Shown here: positions 1 through 10,008 of the stretch, one piece after another
Layout: the number at the start of each line of letters is the position of its first letter
Position numbering within the stretch: the first letter of the stretch is position 1
Assembly: GCA_030295235.1 (NCBI GenBank)
Contig: AP026151.1
Location: 248,001-312,000 of the forward strand
DNA length: 64,000 nt
Source of the DNA: Fistulifera solaris
Taxonomy: Eukaryota; Bacillariophyta; Bacillariophyceae; Naviculales; Stauroneidaceae
Direction: 5' to 3'
Translations under genes and position numbers: made by a program
The notes under the pieces: model-generated
The model's database searches: none
Told to the model about the DNA's origin: nothing
The model's input: only the letters and a program-made list of their open reading frames with translations

Positions 1-660
1 AATGAAGCGCTCTCAAGTTCATTTTCAGTGGGTATTCCGAAAACCAGAAGAACTCGTGAGAGCTATAACAAGTCCCGCTACTGCCACTAGTGGGACCTCA
101 TCACAATTCTTGAGAACACCCTTCGACCTGAGACGTAAGATTGTAGATCCCAGAAATGAAAATCAATTTTCATTACGCCGACAACAAGTAAGGCAAATTG
201 GAGTAGCCCCTTTGCAACCCCCAGTCATTACTGATGAACCATCAAAGATCGTATCCTATTTTTTACGACACAGCTTATCCATTTGTGGGAACCATTGAGC
301 AATTAAATTGTTTGGTTCAAGAACACGAGTTTGATATTCCAGAATCATTTCACGGAAACGGAAACAAATGATTTAACGATGAAAAGAAGGGCTTCAACCC
401 GAAAACGCAAGGGCGCAAACCAGCGAGGACTTGTGAGTGAGAACAATATTGCAATCCACGTGCGCTGAATACTCTTGCAGAGACAGCAAAAGGAAAGAAG
501 TGGAATAGAATCATTTATCACTGTAGGGACAAGAAAGAATGGAAACGATCTGATTTACAACAAAGAAGATGCCAGGGGATCTCTTCGGTCACTCCTTTTT
601 GCAATCCAGTGCAAAGGGCGTTGATAAAGGTCGCTGAGTCGTCACGACCTGAAGAGGGAA
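1..660. other. No convincing gene; possible 5' part of the element next door
   Basis: An open frame of 98 codons runs on the plus strand from base 2 to 298, rich in Arg, Pro and Thr and with no motif I recognise. It could be an exon or remnant of the protease relic that follows at 690, since both lie on the same strand, but nothing in the sequence links them. From 299 to 660 I see nothing. Confidence 0.2.
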
Positions 661-689
661 AGAAGCATCATATCAAGGTGCTAGTGGTG

Positions 690-1382
690 CCACGGCATCC
701 ATAACCAGTGAATGCCTTGAAATTATGAACTCGCAATGTTATTTCAATGACGCGATTGTGAACAGTTTCCTTGAAAGCATAACAAGCAAGACCGTGAACG
801 GATGAGGGAGTTATTGCACACCCGTCGTATGTCATGAGTAATCTGTGGGATTCCGCCAACCAAAATATTAAGAGAGAGGGTAGACTGCAGCTTAGTTCAG
901 CGTTTGTGGCATTGAATTCTATGACAAAATCGAACAATTTGGGCATTCATTTATTCCCTATGTGCAAGGAGAGGCACTGGTGGTTGATGGTGGTTGATGC
1001 CGATAATCGAAGTTATTTATTCGCTCGACTCCCTCGAAGATCCGGACGATCACTACTCTAATGCTGTCTGGCTTTCAGGTTTATTTAAATTGCGTGCGGT
1101 GAGGCAGCAATTAGAATGCTGGCCAACAAGCGAGCAGCAGGAATCAACATTACCCGATTTCGGCCTCCGTGGGAATACCAAGAAATGCGTCTTCCCAATA
1201 AACTATTGCAACATGATGGCCATAGTTGCGGACCATATGTATGTTTTTATGCGACAATTCTGAAACATGGTCGACGTGCCCTCAATGAGAGGACATGGTT
1301 CCTTGACTCTATTTCGGAGATTGGAGTCGGAGATGATCTCCGACCTTTTGTATTTGATGTTATGTTTCAATTGGCTGAATGA
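690..1382 (+). pseudogene. Relic of an Ulp1-like (C48) cysteine protease
   Basis: Pieces of a SUMO-protease-type catalytic domain follow one another on the plus strand. An N-terminal strand-helix piece around 700-780 reads like the Ulp1 entry motif (ECLEIMNSQCYFNDAIVNSF). Near 960-1000 ERHWWLMVVDAD carries the candidate catalytic His, and near 1200-1250 QHDGHSCGPYVCFYA carries the Gln and the nucleophile Cys in the classical QxDGxSCGPYV setting. The domain is broken in a few places and does not look functional. Ulp1 domains occur in host desumoylases and also in several classes of transposable element; no terminal repeats or transposase were found here, so the origin is open. The identification of the fold is firm, the origin is not. 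Confidence 0.65.
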
Positions 1383-1499
1383 CACGTGTATAGAGTAATG
1401 TGTGATATTAATCAACCAAGTCTAGTTTGAAACTGAAATTGTGTAGATTGGGTTTTGATTATTTACACGAAGTAGTTTTCGACGAAAGCCTTGATCGGT

Positions 1500-1672
1500 G
1501 GAAGGTCACGTAGGCTGGGTTTTTCTTTATTGGAAGGTCGCGCCGCTGCATCAGGGTCACGTAGGCTGGTTTTTCTTTATTGACAATTGAGAGCGGTCGC
1601 GCTCGCTGACTTTTCTTTATCAAGAGCGGTCGCGCTCGCTGACTATTGTTTATTGAGGATTTGGTTATCTTA
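1500..1672. repeat. Short tandem-repeat patch
   Basis: Two copies of a unit beginning GTCACGTAGGCTGG and continuing into TTTTTCTTTATTG start near 1506 and 1556. They are followed by two copies of AGAGCGGTCGCGCTCGCTGA near 1590 and 1622, each again followed by CTTTAT or TGTTTAT. The GC-rich core is close to palindromic. No gene overlaps it. Confidence 0.75.
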
Positions 1673-1811
1673 GAGGGGTGATTCATGAATCATCCGGGAC
1701 TGTCATTCATAAGGCTTTGTTACTTTATCGAGCAACCTAAGTAGATTCTAAGTAATTAGTACCACATCCAATGGCGCGTACTCTACTGTAAAGTTGAATG
1801 TAGTCAGTTAA

Positions 1812-1880
1812 CGTCTCTCCTAACGGGAGAGCTATCGGAAGAGGTTCACCCTGGTTGGAGACCTAACGGAAGTCTCCCCC
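1812..1880. other. Two adjacent hairpins with CTAACGG in or beside their loops
   Basis: CTCTCC (1815-1820) and GGAGAG (1826-1831) can pair around a TAACG loop. GGAGAC (1857-1862) and GTCTCC (1872-1877) pair around CTAACGGAA. The shared CTAACGG loop region suggests duplication or a shared role. They lie 80-140 bases upstream of the next gene. Confidence 0.6.
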
Positions 1881-1957
1881 TCCCACAGGCTATGTACAAA
1901 AGCAATATTTGAGATTACAAAAGTACTCCCACGCCACGCTCCCCGCACCAGCACAAA

Positions 1958-2626
1958 ATGAAAATCATCATCATCGTTTTTATTCTAATAACGCCGAGCA
2001 GCACCGCATTAGGGAAAATCTTTTTGTTACTTCTTCGCCCGGATGACAAAACGATTGCTGTCACCGGTCACCGAACCGATCCGTCAGGCACAAATCCTCT
2101 TCACACTCCACGCACCAGCATACCTCGTGCGGCTTCCCAACTCAAAATGCCCAAGATGACACTTTCACTCAAGGTTCCCGATCGCCACGGCTACGTGATC
2201 CTTTCAACGGTCCTTGGGAGTCTCTTTCTAGTCCCAAATTTAATGGCTGTGTTTATGAAGGAAGCGCGTCGTAACCTGGCGTGGGGCATCCCTTTATACC
2301 GGGGGAATCATAGGGGCGCGGAGTATCTTAGTGAACTCCAGCGCGGTCATCAGAATATTCTCGACTCACTTCCAACAGTTGCCCTTGCGGCGTTGATCGG
2401 TGGTCTTCGCCATCCTCTTCTTTGCACCTTTTATTCTGCCTTGCACGCCGCAGAGTGCTATCTGTATTTGGATTGTATTTATTCCTCGCTTGGACACAAA
2501 AAAAACGGTGAAGCTGATAAAGTGGCAGGCTACTTGACAGACTGGGGAGTGCAAGGAACTGGATTCTATGGAACTGTTTCTGCTGCTGTTTCAGTGGCAG
2601 TAGAGATGCTCGTTTGCTTTGATTGA
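1958..2626 (+). CDS. MAPEG-family membrane protein, microsomal glutathione S-transferase 3-like
   Basis: From about residue 72 the protein follows the MGST3 branch of MAPEG: a first membrane helix, then a segment ending in ELQRGHQNILDSLP, which matches the family's RAHQNxLE motif, then further membrane helices, including one before the C-terminus. MAPEG proteins are small membrane enzymes that use glutathione in lipid peroxide or leukotriene chemistry. The open frame starts at 1958 with a hydrophobic stretch of about 26 residues that could be a signal peptide. A second in-frame ATG at 2147 (MPKMTLSLKVPDRHGYV) would give a 159-residue protein close to the usual family length, and I regard it as an equally likely start. 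No intron is needed. Confidence 0.75.
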   Translation: MKIIIIVFILITPSSTALGKIFLLLLRPDDKTIAVTGHRTDPSGTNPLHTPRTSIPRAASQLKMPKMTLSLKVPDRHGYVILSTVLGSLFLVPNLMAVFMKEARRNLAWGIPLYRGNHRGAEYLSELQRGHQNILDSLPTVALAALIGGLRHPLLCTFYSALHAAECYLYLDCIYSSLGHKKNGEADKVAGYLTDWGVQGTGFYGTVSAAVSVAVEMLVCFD

Positions 2627-2962
2627 CAATTTGCCTGGGAAACATAAGACAGTTTATCGGCCTGCGCATTGATTTTGCTTCTACCTTTACAAGTTAATGG
2701 CAGCTTGACTCAGCGGTCCGTGGAGCATGAATGATGACTTAGTAGCTCTATTGTAGGATCTCGATTAGATTATGGTTGGAATTACTCTACTAGACCTATG
2801 CTACACGATCGAACACAGCATTTTATAATTGGTCTAGGAATTCAACGATTTACCTTACCTGCTTGTATCTAAGATGACTCGAGCCAGGTGAGCAATTATA
2901 GTAAGACTCTAGACGACAACTGATGTACACCACTAAGGGAAAGTAGTAATGCGTGTTGCGTG
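2627..2962. other. Intergenic, nothing recognised
   Basis: AT-rich spacer between the convergent MAPEG gene and the next minus-strand gene. No repeat or open frame worth calling was seen. Confidence 0.6.
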
Positions 2963-3996
2963 TTATTCACTCTTCCCGGCTGGATCTTCATCCGAAAACG
3001 CTTTGATCGTAATGAGGACTAAAAGTTTAGCAATCGGAATTACCAATGTCCTTGATCCAGCTAGCATCGCTCCAGCAACATAGTATTGTGGCCGAGACCC
3101 CAACTTGTGTTCAAGGACACCTTTTGATAAATCTAATAGATTATTGCATGCAAGTGACTGCTTCTGTGAGCAGTCTCTGCACTGCGGATAAATCCTTTGC
3201 ACCACATCTACACCCTTGCGTTTCATTTCATTAGCAACACTATTGGGAGGAATATGGTCCGCAACAAATTTCCTCTGTTCGACTGTTCTCATTACGAACG
3301 GATGATACCGGGCACCAATACCGCAATGATGACAACCAAACAAACTCCCCAGCTTCTGCATCTTCATTCTTTTCTTCCGAGTCGCACGACTTTGAGTAGC
3401 AGGCCAGCTGGCAACCGCGAAAAGACCCGGCTTAGTCAGATCGGTAGGACGTGTCATTTGAAAAGGACCGACATGACTAAAAATTGAAAGAGCTACGCCG
3501 CAGCTGTTGATAAACCACCAAATATGAGCAATAAAGATCGGATCAAGTTGGCTCCGACGATACCAGAAGTTGCTGTTACTTACGTCACGATTTTGTCAGA
3601 TTTTGAATCGATCCAGTATTGTTCTTTGGAATCAAGAATTCGTTCCACATGGTATTTAGCTTTGATCGAAAAGGTTACCAAGTCGACGTGCTGTAATGCA
3701 TGCAGGTTTTCTTTGTCTTTCTCTCTTTCGGTAGATTCGAGCTGTTGATACATAAACGCGCCAGCAACTGTATCAGCGATCGATACGGCAACTAGAGACG
3801 CAGCGCAAACTGCTATCAGAATGTCCGAGTAGAGAAACTTTCCGCTTTTGTGGGCCCGGAGCTTGTAGAAATTCACAATGCAATTTTTCTTGTAGAGACG
3901 CGTTTGACGTTCTACTTTCGTGCACAAATCTAAAATAAGACCAAAAGTAACGGATCCTGCAAGTGTCCCTGCAAGTCGTCCAATCAGAAGTTCCAT
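2963..3996 (-). CDS. Unrecognised membrane protein with ADHxPPN Cys/His domain, copy 1
   Basis: Two exons: 3996-3584 and 3476-2963, with a GTAAGT...TAG intron of 107 bases that joins in frame and gives 308 residues. An upstream in-frame ATG at 4035 would add 13. The N-terminal half has two hydrophobic segments (LAGTLAGSVTFGLILDL and DILIAVCAASLVAVSIADTV). The C-terminal half holds GCHHCGIG, then FVADHIPPNSV, then YPQCRDCSQKQ and a last Cys, followed by a hydrophobic tail. Two CxxC pairs flanking a DH...N signature resemble a zinc-stabilised HNH/treble-clef fold, but I do not recognise a named family and claim no activity. The start at 3996 is preferred because copy 4 (29335) begins at the matching point. 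Same strand as copies 2 and 3. Confidence 0.7.
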
Positions 3997-4035
3997 ACCT
4001 ATCCAACTTCTTTCAGAATGCATTCTAAAAGACAA

Positions 4036-4679
4036 ACTTAGTTTTGTGCATAAAGGAGAGATATACCATCAGCGATTTCGTGGACAGAAAGCGACTGGAT
4101 GTGACGCAAACTTGATCCATGATTGCGACAGCATTCTGCTTGATAAGAGCTCAACGTCCGAATCGTGACAGCTTCTGGGAGAGTATGGACGCAAGAGTCG
4201 ACTTTGAACGTCGTCGACGAATAGCATTGGAAAAACGCCCGTAATGAAAGAAACCGACAGTCATCAATTCAAGCGACACGTGGTACGATGCACTCATCTC
4301 TTGTCAATAGGACGTCAAACATTTTTAATCGCTTGCCAGGCTCTTCGCGGTGAAGCACCTAAAAGACTAAGAGGATTGAATAATGATTGACCATAACATT
4401 TCTTGTTTGAGTTCATTCATGCGAGTGTGTTTTATGTCGTCAAAAAAAAGTACTCCGTAGTCTAGAGAGGAGTCGCATGTCGCATCATCTCTCATAGTCT
4501 CTTTGTAGCGCACGACCCGCATATTGCTTACCGCAAGGACACTAAGGTTTACTGGTATCGACTATCGAGTAACCTTACCGCTCGAAGGAGTTTTATTGTC
4601 AAAACATTCACGTTTTCGTTGCTATTGATTACGCTTGTTATTCACTAGACTAGTCTAATCACCTTTGCTAATCAATGAA
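4036..4679. other. Intergenic, with one TACTCCGTA 9-mer
   Basis: No gene was seen. The dispersed 9-mer TACTCCGTA lies at 4451-4459. Confidence 0.55.
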
Positions 4680-5060
4680 TCAACGCGCCGGAACAAGAGA
4701 CAGCAGCTTCTTCGGTTTCTGCTTGGCGGCGCACGCGGAGCACTGCGGATAGAACTTTTCCACCATTTCTCCGCCGAAATATTTCACAATCTTGACTCTC
4801 CAACGGCTGTGGATGCAAGTGCGATCGGGATTGTAATCAATCTTTTGAATTCCCCACAGAAGAAATGATAGAATCTCTGATAAAAGGGATGACCAGTGCC
4901 GCATTTGTGGCAGCCGTAATCTTCTCCGAGCTCTTGAATTTTGGCTTCGACTTTCTTGCGGTTTTTGTTGGAAACAAAAGACTCCGTCGAGGGAGCGCGC
5001 ACGCCTTTACAGCGAATGGACCCGGACGTTCCAGCGTCGCGGTGCGAAAGCTGTGGTAAA
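4680..5060 (-). pseudogene. Degraded copy 3 of the ADHxPPN family
   Basis: Reading leftward on the minus strand one meets RPGPFAVKA, then LGEDYGCHKCGTG, then KFYPQCSACAAKQ, the same landmarks in the same order as in copies 1, 2 and 4. They fall in different frames and the ADHxPPN part is no longer recognisable, so this copy is broken in more than one place. A GTAAGT donor near 5120 and a CCACAG acceptor near 5050 sit just upstream of RPGPF, matching the intron position of the other copies, so the decayed gene was spliced in the same way. A long open frame continues upstream on the same strand to 5403 and may include its 5' exon. Confidence 0.65.
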
Positions 5061-5485
5061 CAAGATTAGTGCATGAGAAGAAAGTATATTGCGCGTTTGT
5101 GAAACAGAAGTGTGTCGAACTTACTTTCGAGCGAGGCCAAGAGTTGGTCGAGTCAAGAACATGTTTGGTCAATAAGCCAAAGATCTCTGAGACGATTGAA
5201 GTTATGATCAAAGACAAAGGAAAGTGAATGTTAGAAAAATTGATGAAACAGAATAAAAACCGGTCTCTGCACGAGTCGATGGAAACGGACAGCCACCGGA
5301 AACGGCACCTCAAGAAACAAGGGAGGTTGTGTGACGAACTAATGCTGCTGGAAACAACTATGGCTGGAAATGCAGCACAAGAGATAACGAGAAGGAGTAT
5401 CAAAATTTCGGGCTAAATTGGCCTATGCAATGGCTATCGTTTAGTTTTACTTTGATCTATCGCTAAGTGACGTGCGGTACTGGTT

Positions 5486-6002
5486 TCACCAGGCTCTGGA
5501 GATCCGCTTCCTCTTTGTCACGTACGTTGCCAAGATAGACTGCGTCTTTGTCGCAAACGAACGCGGCTTGATGATGGGACGGATCATGATTCGACGACCA
5601 ATGATGCTGAACGTAGCAAGGCCGATGGCACAACTGCGAAGATAGTACCAAAGAGGGTTTATGAGGACACGTGTTCAGCCCATGTTACTACCAAACTGAG
5701 TCAGTCTTCACTTACATCATGGTCTTTTCGTATCCCGGCGTTTTGAGCTCCTTGGTGAAAGGCCAGTTGTGATTCTCTGAAACCTCTTTTGAACGGGACG
5801 TGCTTCTGTACTCAAAGAGGAGCCATTTGAGGATGTCGAGCTCGTTATGTGGATGCTTGGTCTCCGAAATTCGCCTCTCTTCCTTTTTGTCCGCTATTTC
5901 TTGTGATTGATGGAGGAAGCGGTTAAGAAATCCCGTAGCCGGTGCTATGGTACCAGTGTCTTCGTGTACCACGCGTGGAGAGTGTGAGTGGGCGTTTCCC
6001 AT
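5486..6002 (-). CDS. Small two-exon protein with an N-myristoylation-type start
   Basis: Exon 1 runs 6002-5716 and ends at a GTAAGT donor. Exon 2 runs 5633-5486 after a TTCGCAG acceptor and joins in frame, giving 144 residues. The protein begins MGNAHSHS, which fits the MGxxxS consensus for N-myristoylation. It continues hydrophilic with many Glu, Lys and His and ends with a short hydrophobic stretch (CAIGLATFSIIG) and a basic tail. I recognise no family. It lies between members of the ADHxPPN family and on their strand, which may be coincidence. The evidence is the open frame with good splice signals; without homologues it remains a prediction. Confidence 0.4.
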
Positions 6003-6404
6003 TTTTCTTTGCTCCTGCGACGTGCAGTTTTACAACGAACCACTTTTTATGTGCGATCTTCAAAGATGAAAAAAGAGAACTGCAGATGGAAATGGACCGA
6101 CAAGTCACGACAGCAAAAAAACGAAAACGGGCGGACGAAAACTGCTCCAATCCACGATCAAAATAGAGGTGCGACTCCGTTACTTGTATTAAGCAGTTCC
6201 TTAAGCGGTTTTGGGGTTCTGAATTTGATAACAACGTTGAGAGGGTCAAGACGATACGACGATATTGCTCTACCCTGTGGCACTGCTTCGATGTATGAGT
6301 AGAGCACGTATTGCGAAGACGGTCTTTTAAAAAAATTACTTTTACGCTTCCTGTGGCCGTCACCATTTTCAATCTCCGACAGAGCAAACAGAAGACACCA
6401 ACGA

Positions 6405-6915
6405 TTACTTTTGAGGAGCGACTTGTTGACACAATTTGCTTTGTTTCATAGCACAATGGGGGCACTGCGGATAAAACTGCTGGTTCACTACTTTTCCATC
6501 TTGCTTCATGCGCTTCACGATGCTGTTGGGAGGAATGTGATCCGCACGGAAGATAATTGTTTTGGATTCTCCACGCAAGATGCGATAAAGCAGCTTATAA
6601 AGCCAAGAGCCAGCACCGCACGTATGGCAACCATACTGTTCTCCAATGTCTTGGATCATCTTTCGTTCGTTCCGCGTCGCGTACTTGCTCGTTGCGGGCA
6701 GGCACTTTGCCGCAAATGGACCAGGTTTCGTATAACTCAAAGCACGCCGGATCTGGAATCGGCAACTGGAGGAGAAGGATCAGATTCACTAATTGAGGTG
6801 GAAATGAGGAAATTTAATCGAAGAGACCCACTTACGCTCGATGGATGAAAGTGCTAAAAGCAACAAACATAGTTGGATATTGCTTGAAGATCGATTGAAA
6901 TTGTGAGAACAACAT
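6405..6915 (-). CDS. ADHxPPN-family protein, copy 2, short intact form
   Basis: Exon 1 runs 6915-6836 (ATG, GTAAGT donor) and exon 2 runs 6765-6405. Splicing out 70 bases gives an unbroken 146-residue protein. It consists almost only of the conserved domain: KPGPFAAKCLPATSKYATR, then QYGCHTCGAG, FRADHIPPNSIVKRMK, and FYPQCPHCAMKQSKLC near the end. The two-helix membrane half present in copies 1 and 4 is absent, so the Cys/His domain can stand alone. A second possible AG acceptor 13 bases into exon 2 does not keep frame with this exon 1. No known family is recognised. The DH...N core between two CxxC pairs suggests zinc binding and perhaps an HNH-like fold, which is inference only. Confidence 0.65.
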
Positions 6916-7134
6916 AAGTACACGAAGCCGAAAATGTGGTTAGATCGTGGGAGAATGTGTCGATGGAAAGAGACGGAAACGTTGGATGGAAACGGACCGC
7001 TAGAAACGGCCTTAAAAACAACACGATTCAATTGAAAACTGACTTCTTCATTCTAAATCCGCATGAACTTCAAAGAAACAACGCATCTCTGGACTACGTT
7101 ATCGTGTACATATCTACGCTTTATTATAAAATAA

Positions 7135-8121
7135 CTATTTATCGTCTCCTTGATCACGTGTCAGATCATCCGCCCAACTCGTATCCTCATTCATCCATTC
7201 CGAATTACTATCTGTCAAAGTGCTGTTATTGTCTTCCCAATCGTCTTGCGGAACTCCTGGGGCCGGTATGGACATGTGAAACGGCTTCTCCGGATCCAGC
7301 CCTTGTTCTTGTTGCAACCGATTCTCGTACACGCGCCGCTGTTCACAATGTTTTCCAAAATCGACAATGGCTTTCAAATAAAGACTTTGCACGTCCTTCT
7401 TCCAATCCGACGATTTCATATCACGATCCAACCGTTGCAACTCTTCCAAAACTACGGGACAAAATTCTTCTGCCACAACCGAATGCCCCTGCAACAACGG
7501 GATCCGCGAGAACTCTTGCAAAATCATTTTCATGTCCGTGAATTGAACCGAAGCCATGACCGCAACTGCAAAACTGACGGTGCCATCCAAGATGAGTCCT
7601 AATACTTTGAGTACCAGGGGTTCTTGTAGCGGCGGAGGCCCGTTCGATATGGGAGGCGGAAAGGAGGACGATGGCGCTTGAAAGGGACTATTTTGTACGT
7701 GCGAATTGCCGTTTGCTCCAGGAATATTATTCGACGGAGGCTTTAAAGAGGCTTGAAATCGACGTTGCAACACAATTCGACGTACGCGACGAAGCAGCAC
7801 AAAGGAAAGGATCCCCGCCGCCGCTCCGGGCAACAAGCCCGAATTGTTCAATTTGAGCAGTATTTCCTTTTCGGCCGCTTCCAATTTGACTGACGAGGCT
7901 CCGCGCGTCATTCGGATGTTATCCAGTTTCCTTTGTAATGAAGAGAGAACAGATTCTACGATGAGCCCTTCTTGACGAAGCTTTTCTTTTGGCTTTTCAC
8001 CATGCGAGCTTCTTCGCGTCGCTGACTGTTGGGATCTTCGGGTGCTGACATTCTTAACTGATTTACGATTCTGTAACGCAAAATCAACTATTCTACGAGA
8101 TAAAAGCAGTTCATAAATCAA
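7135..8121 (-). CDS. Unrecognised protein with two membrane segments
   Basis: The open frame gives about 328 residues. After a basic, Ser-rich N-terminus comes a helical stretch (SVLSSLQRKLDNIR), a hydrophobic segment near residue 95 (LPGAAAGILSFVLL), a Pro/Ser/Asn-rich linker at 125-165 and a second hydrophobic segment near 170-195 (VLGLILDGTVSFAVAVMASV). A charged C-terminal domain ends in an acidic tail. The frame opens with TTG, and a TTACAG acceptor near 8072 suggests that a short 5' exon lies upstream around 8130-8230. The first in-frame ATG is at 7911. I know no matching family. A membrane location, perhaps in an organelle, is the only inference offered. Confidence 0.6.
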   Translation of the reverse strand: MIYELLLSRRIVDFALQNRKSVKNVSTRRSQQSATRRSSHGEKPKEKLRQEGLIVESVLSSLQRKLDNIRMTRGASSVKLEAAEKEILLKLNNSGLLPGAAAGILSFVLLRRVRRIVLQRRFQASLKPPSNNIPGANGNSHVQNSPFQAPSSSFPPPISNGPPPLQEPLVLKVLGLILDGTVSFAVAVMASVQFTDMKMILQEFSRIPLLQGHSVVAEEFCPVVLEELQRLDRDMKSSDWKKDVQSLYLKAIVDFGKHCEQRRVYENRLQQEQGLDPEKPFHMSIPAPGVPQDDWEDNNSTLTDSNSEWMNEDTSWADDLTRDQGDDK

Positions 8122-8404
8122 CTAGCATTAGAAACAGTCACAAAGGAGCGAACTGCATCATCATTGCATGCAAATGATAATGTTGCTGTCGTTTCGATGC
8201 GTTTCTTTCATTCTCATTCTTGGCCATATCAATCCCTAGTCACTTTCGCTCCCGAGTAGATCGTCACTAAAGATGATTTTGAGCTGTTGGACGCGCAGCA
8301 GACAGACGGACGCGCTCTATTTTCATTGATGTCGATCGGCACATGATGATGGTTCCCTGCTCCCTGCCCTTCATTTTTAATTAGTAGGTATAGAAGAGTA
8401 AGCC

Positions 8405-9631
8405 ATGAAGCTGTTGTCAAGTATCTGCTTGGTCGGTTCTACCATCGCAATGGCGAAAGCATTTGTGATCCGATCCGCTTCATCATCACGACGCAAAATG
8501 GCCTCCAACGGGGCAATCACGGATGGCTTTTCGTACAGCATCGCCTCGGAATGTTTATCCGACTCCTGGATCAATCTGGTTCAAAATGGAAAGGTTTCGG
8601 CTACAATAAATGTGGATGGAGAAACGGCACGGTATGGAGTTACTTGGAAAGACGACCGGTGTTGTGAATTCGTAGAGGGCACATCACCACAAATCAAAGA
8701 ACTTCAAACGCTATTAGAGTCGAACAGTGCGCAACAAATCGTCACCACTGACGATGGGTATATTGTACAACTTCCTTTATTACGTACATTACGGCCTCCT
8801 CCATCGCCCGGATTCTCGGGTGCCGCTTTGTCCACACCACCACCGTACGACGCTTCGACCGATTCTTTCGTGACGGGTCCTTTGGCATTACAGCTCCGTC
8901 CTGTCGTCGCGACGTTAGCTCTTCCGCAACTCCACACACCGTGGCAAGTCTTTCACAATGTCAGTCCTGCCGATGTCCGGGGCCATTTTCTGCTAATTCC
9001 AACGTTGGACGAACCCGATACCAATTGGCGCGCACAAGCGCTCACGCCGGCCGATTGCCATGATTTGGTCCACTTGGCGTCATCTATCGCGCCCGTGGGT
9101 AGCTTGTTGATTGGATTTAACAGTGTGGGAGCGGCGGCAAGTCAAAATCACATTCACGCTCACGCGTGGCCCGCGTGGGATTATGCTGTATCGAATGCCA
9201 AAAGCATATTTGATTATTTTGATTTGGAGAATGGAGTGGAAGTGACGTGGCTGGAATATCCTGTCTTTTGTATTGAAATGTCTTCGTCGAATGGCGATGC
9301 ACTGGGTAGCGCTGTAGCGGATGTGTTACGTTGTCTCGGTGATGCGCCCTATAATGTAGGGTTTGTCAATCGTCAGGACGAGGACGACGAAATAGTTATC
9401 TACACGGATGTCTACATCTTTGCACGGTCGAAAGAGCGTTCGCAATCCATTCCGGAATTGAAACTGGGAATCAGTGAAATGATGGGAGTATTTCACGCGC
9501 AGAGTCAACAAGAATTCGAGCTGCTAAGCACGAACGAAGTAATGTCAAAGGCGCTTAGTGATGTCACCTATTACGACGAGACTACGCTTTGGCAGAAAAT
9601 CCGAGAAACGTTAACCGGTGAAGCGCAATAG
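8405..9631 (+). CDS. GDP-hexose phosphorylase-like HIT protein (VTC2/GDPGP type), plastid-type leader
   Basis: The 408-residue protein starts with a signal peptide and an AF-type diatom plastid motif (MAKAFVIRSASSS). The centre carries FNSVGAAASQNHIHAHAWPAW, in which HIHAHA is the HIT-superfamily HxHxH nucleotide-transfer motif set in the NS(V/A)GA context of VTC2 and GDPGP1. Upstream LPLLRTLRPPPSPGF and PWQVFHNVSPADVRGHFLLIP fit the family's N-terminal half. Plant VTC2 converts GDP-L-galactose to L-galactose-1-phosphate in ascorbate synthesis, while animal GDPGP1 hydrolyses GDP-glucose; the sequence alone does not settle the substrate. The start is supported by the leader. No intron. Confidence 0.75.
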   Translation: MKLLSSICLVGSTIAMAKAFVIRSASSSRRKMASNGAITDGFSYSIASECLSDSWINLVQNGKVSATINVDGETARYGVTWKDDRCCEFVEGTSPQIKELQTLLESNSAQQIVTTDDGYIVQLPLLRTLRPPPSPGFSGAALSTPPPYDASTDSFVTGPLALQLRPVVATLALPQLHTPWQVFHNVSPADVRGHFLLIPTLDEPDTNWRAQALTPADCHDLVHLASSIAPVGSLLIGFNSVGAAASQNHIHAHAWPAWDYAVSNAKSIFDYFDLENGVEVTWLEYPVFCIEMSSSNGDALGSAVADVLRCLGDAPYNVGFVNRQDEDDEIVIYTDVYIFARSKERSQSIPELKLGISEMMGVFHAQSQQEFELLSTNEVMSKALSDVTYYDETTLWQKIRETLTGEAQ

Positions 9632-10008
9632 TTTCAGGATCGGCTTCCAGAGGATCATAAAGTTGAGCTTCTTTGCTTATGTTCTTTCACTTTGACAAAC
9701 ACCAATATCTATCTTGAACATCTTCAAAGGTTACGCGAGTGGCTCTGATATCAAAACATCCAATCAAGGCCAGTTGCCGTACCCATTACCAACCGAGTGA
9801 ATCCTTTTTACAAGGTTTTCATTAGTTATTCTAGGACATAGTAGATTTTGTAAACGATAGTCATCACTTCAATTATAGCAAGCGTTTCTCAGTGGTATGT
9901 TCATTATATTATTTAAGCGCTTACGTTATGTACAGTATGTAAATGATGCCGAATATACATAAAAGGCAGTGATGTAGCGCTGAGGAAGCAATGTCTATGA
10001 TAGCCATT
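9632..10008. other. Intergenic between convergent genes
   Basis: AT-rich spacer holding the 3' ends of two convergent genes. Nothing else was seen. Confidence 0.6.

Noticed and set aside
1500-1672. CRISPR-like array
   Set aside because: Only two plus two units of unequal type without regular spacers, in a eukaryotic nuclear context.
690-2626. Whole transposon around the Ulp1 relic
   Set aside because: No terminal inverted repeats, target-site duplication or transposase was visible; only the protease-like fragment can be supported.
5923-6465. 180-codon minus-strand frame downstream of ADHxPPN copy 2
   Set aside because: Its first codons overlap the end of copy 2 in another frame, it lacks motifs, and it also overlaps the better-supported two-exon small gene.
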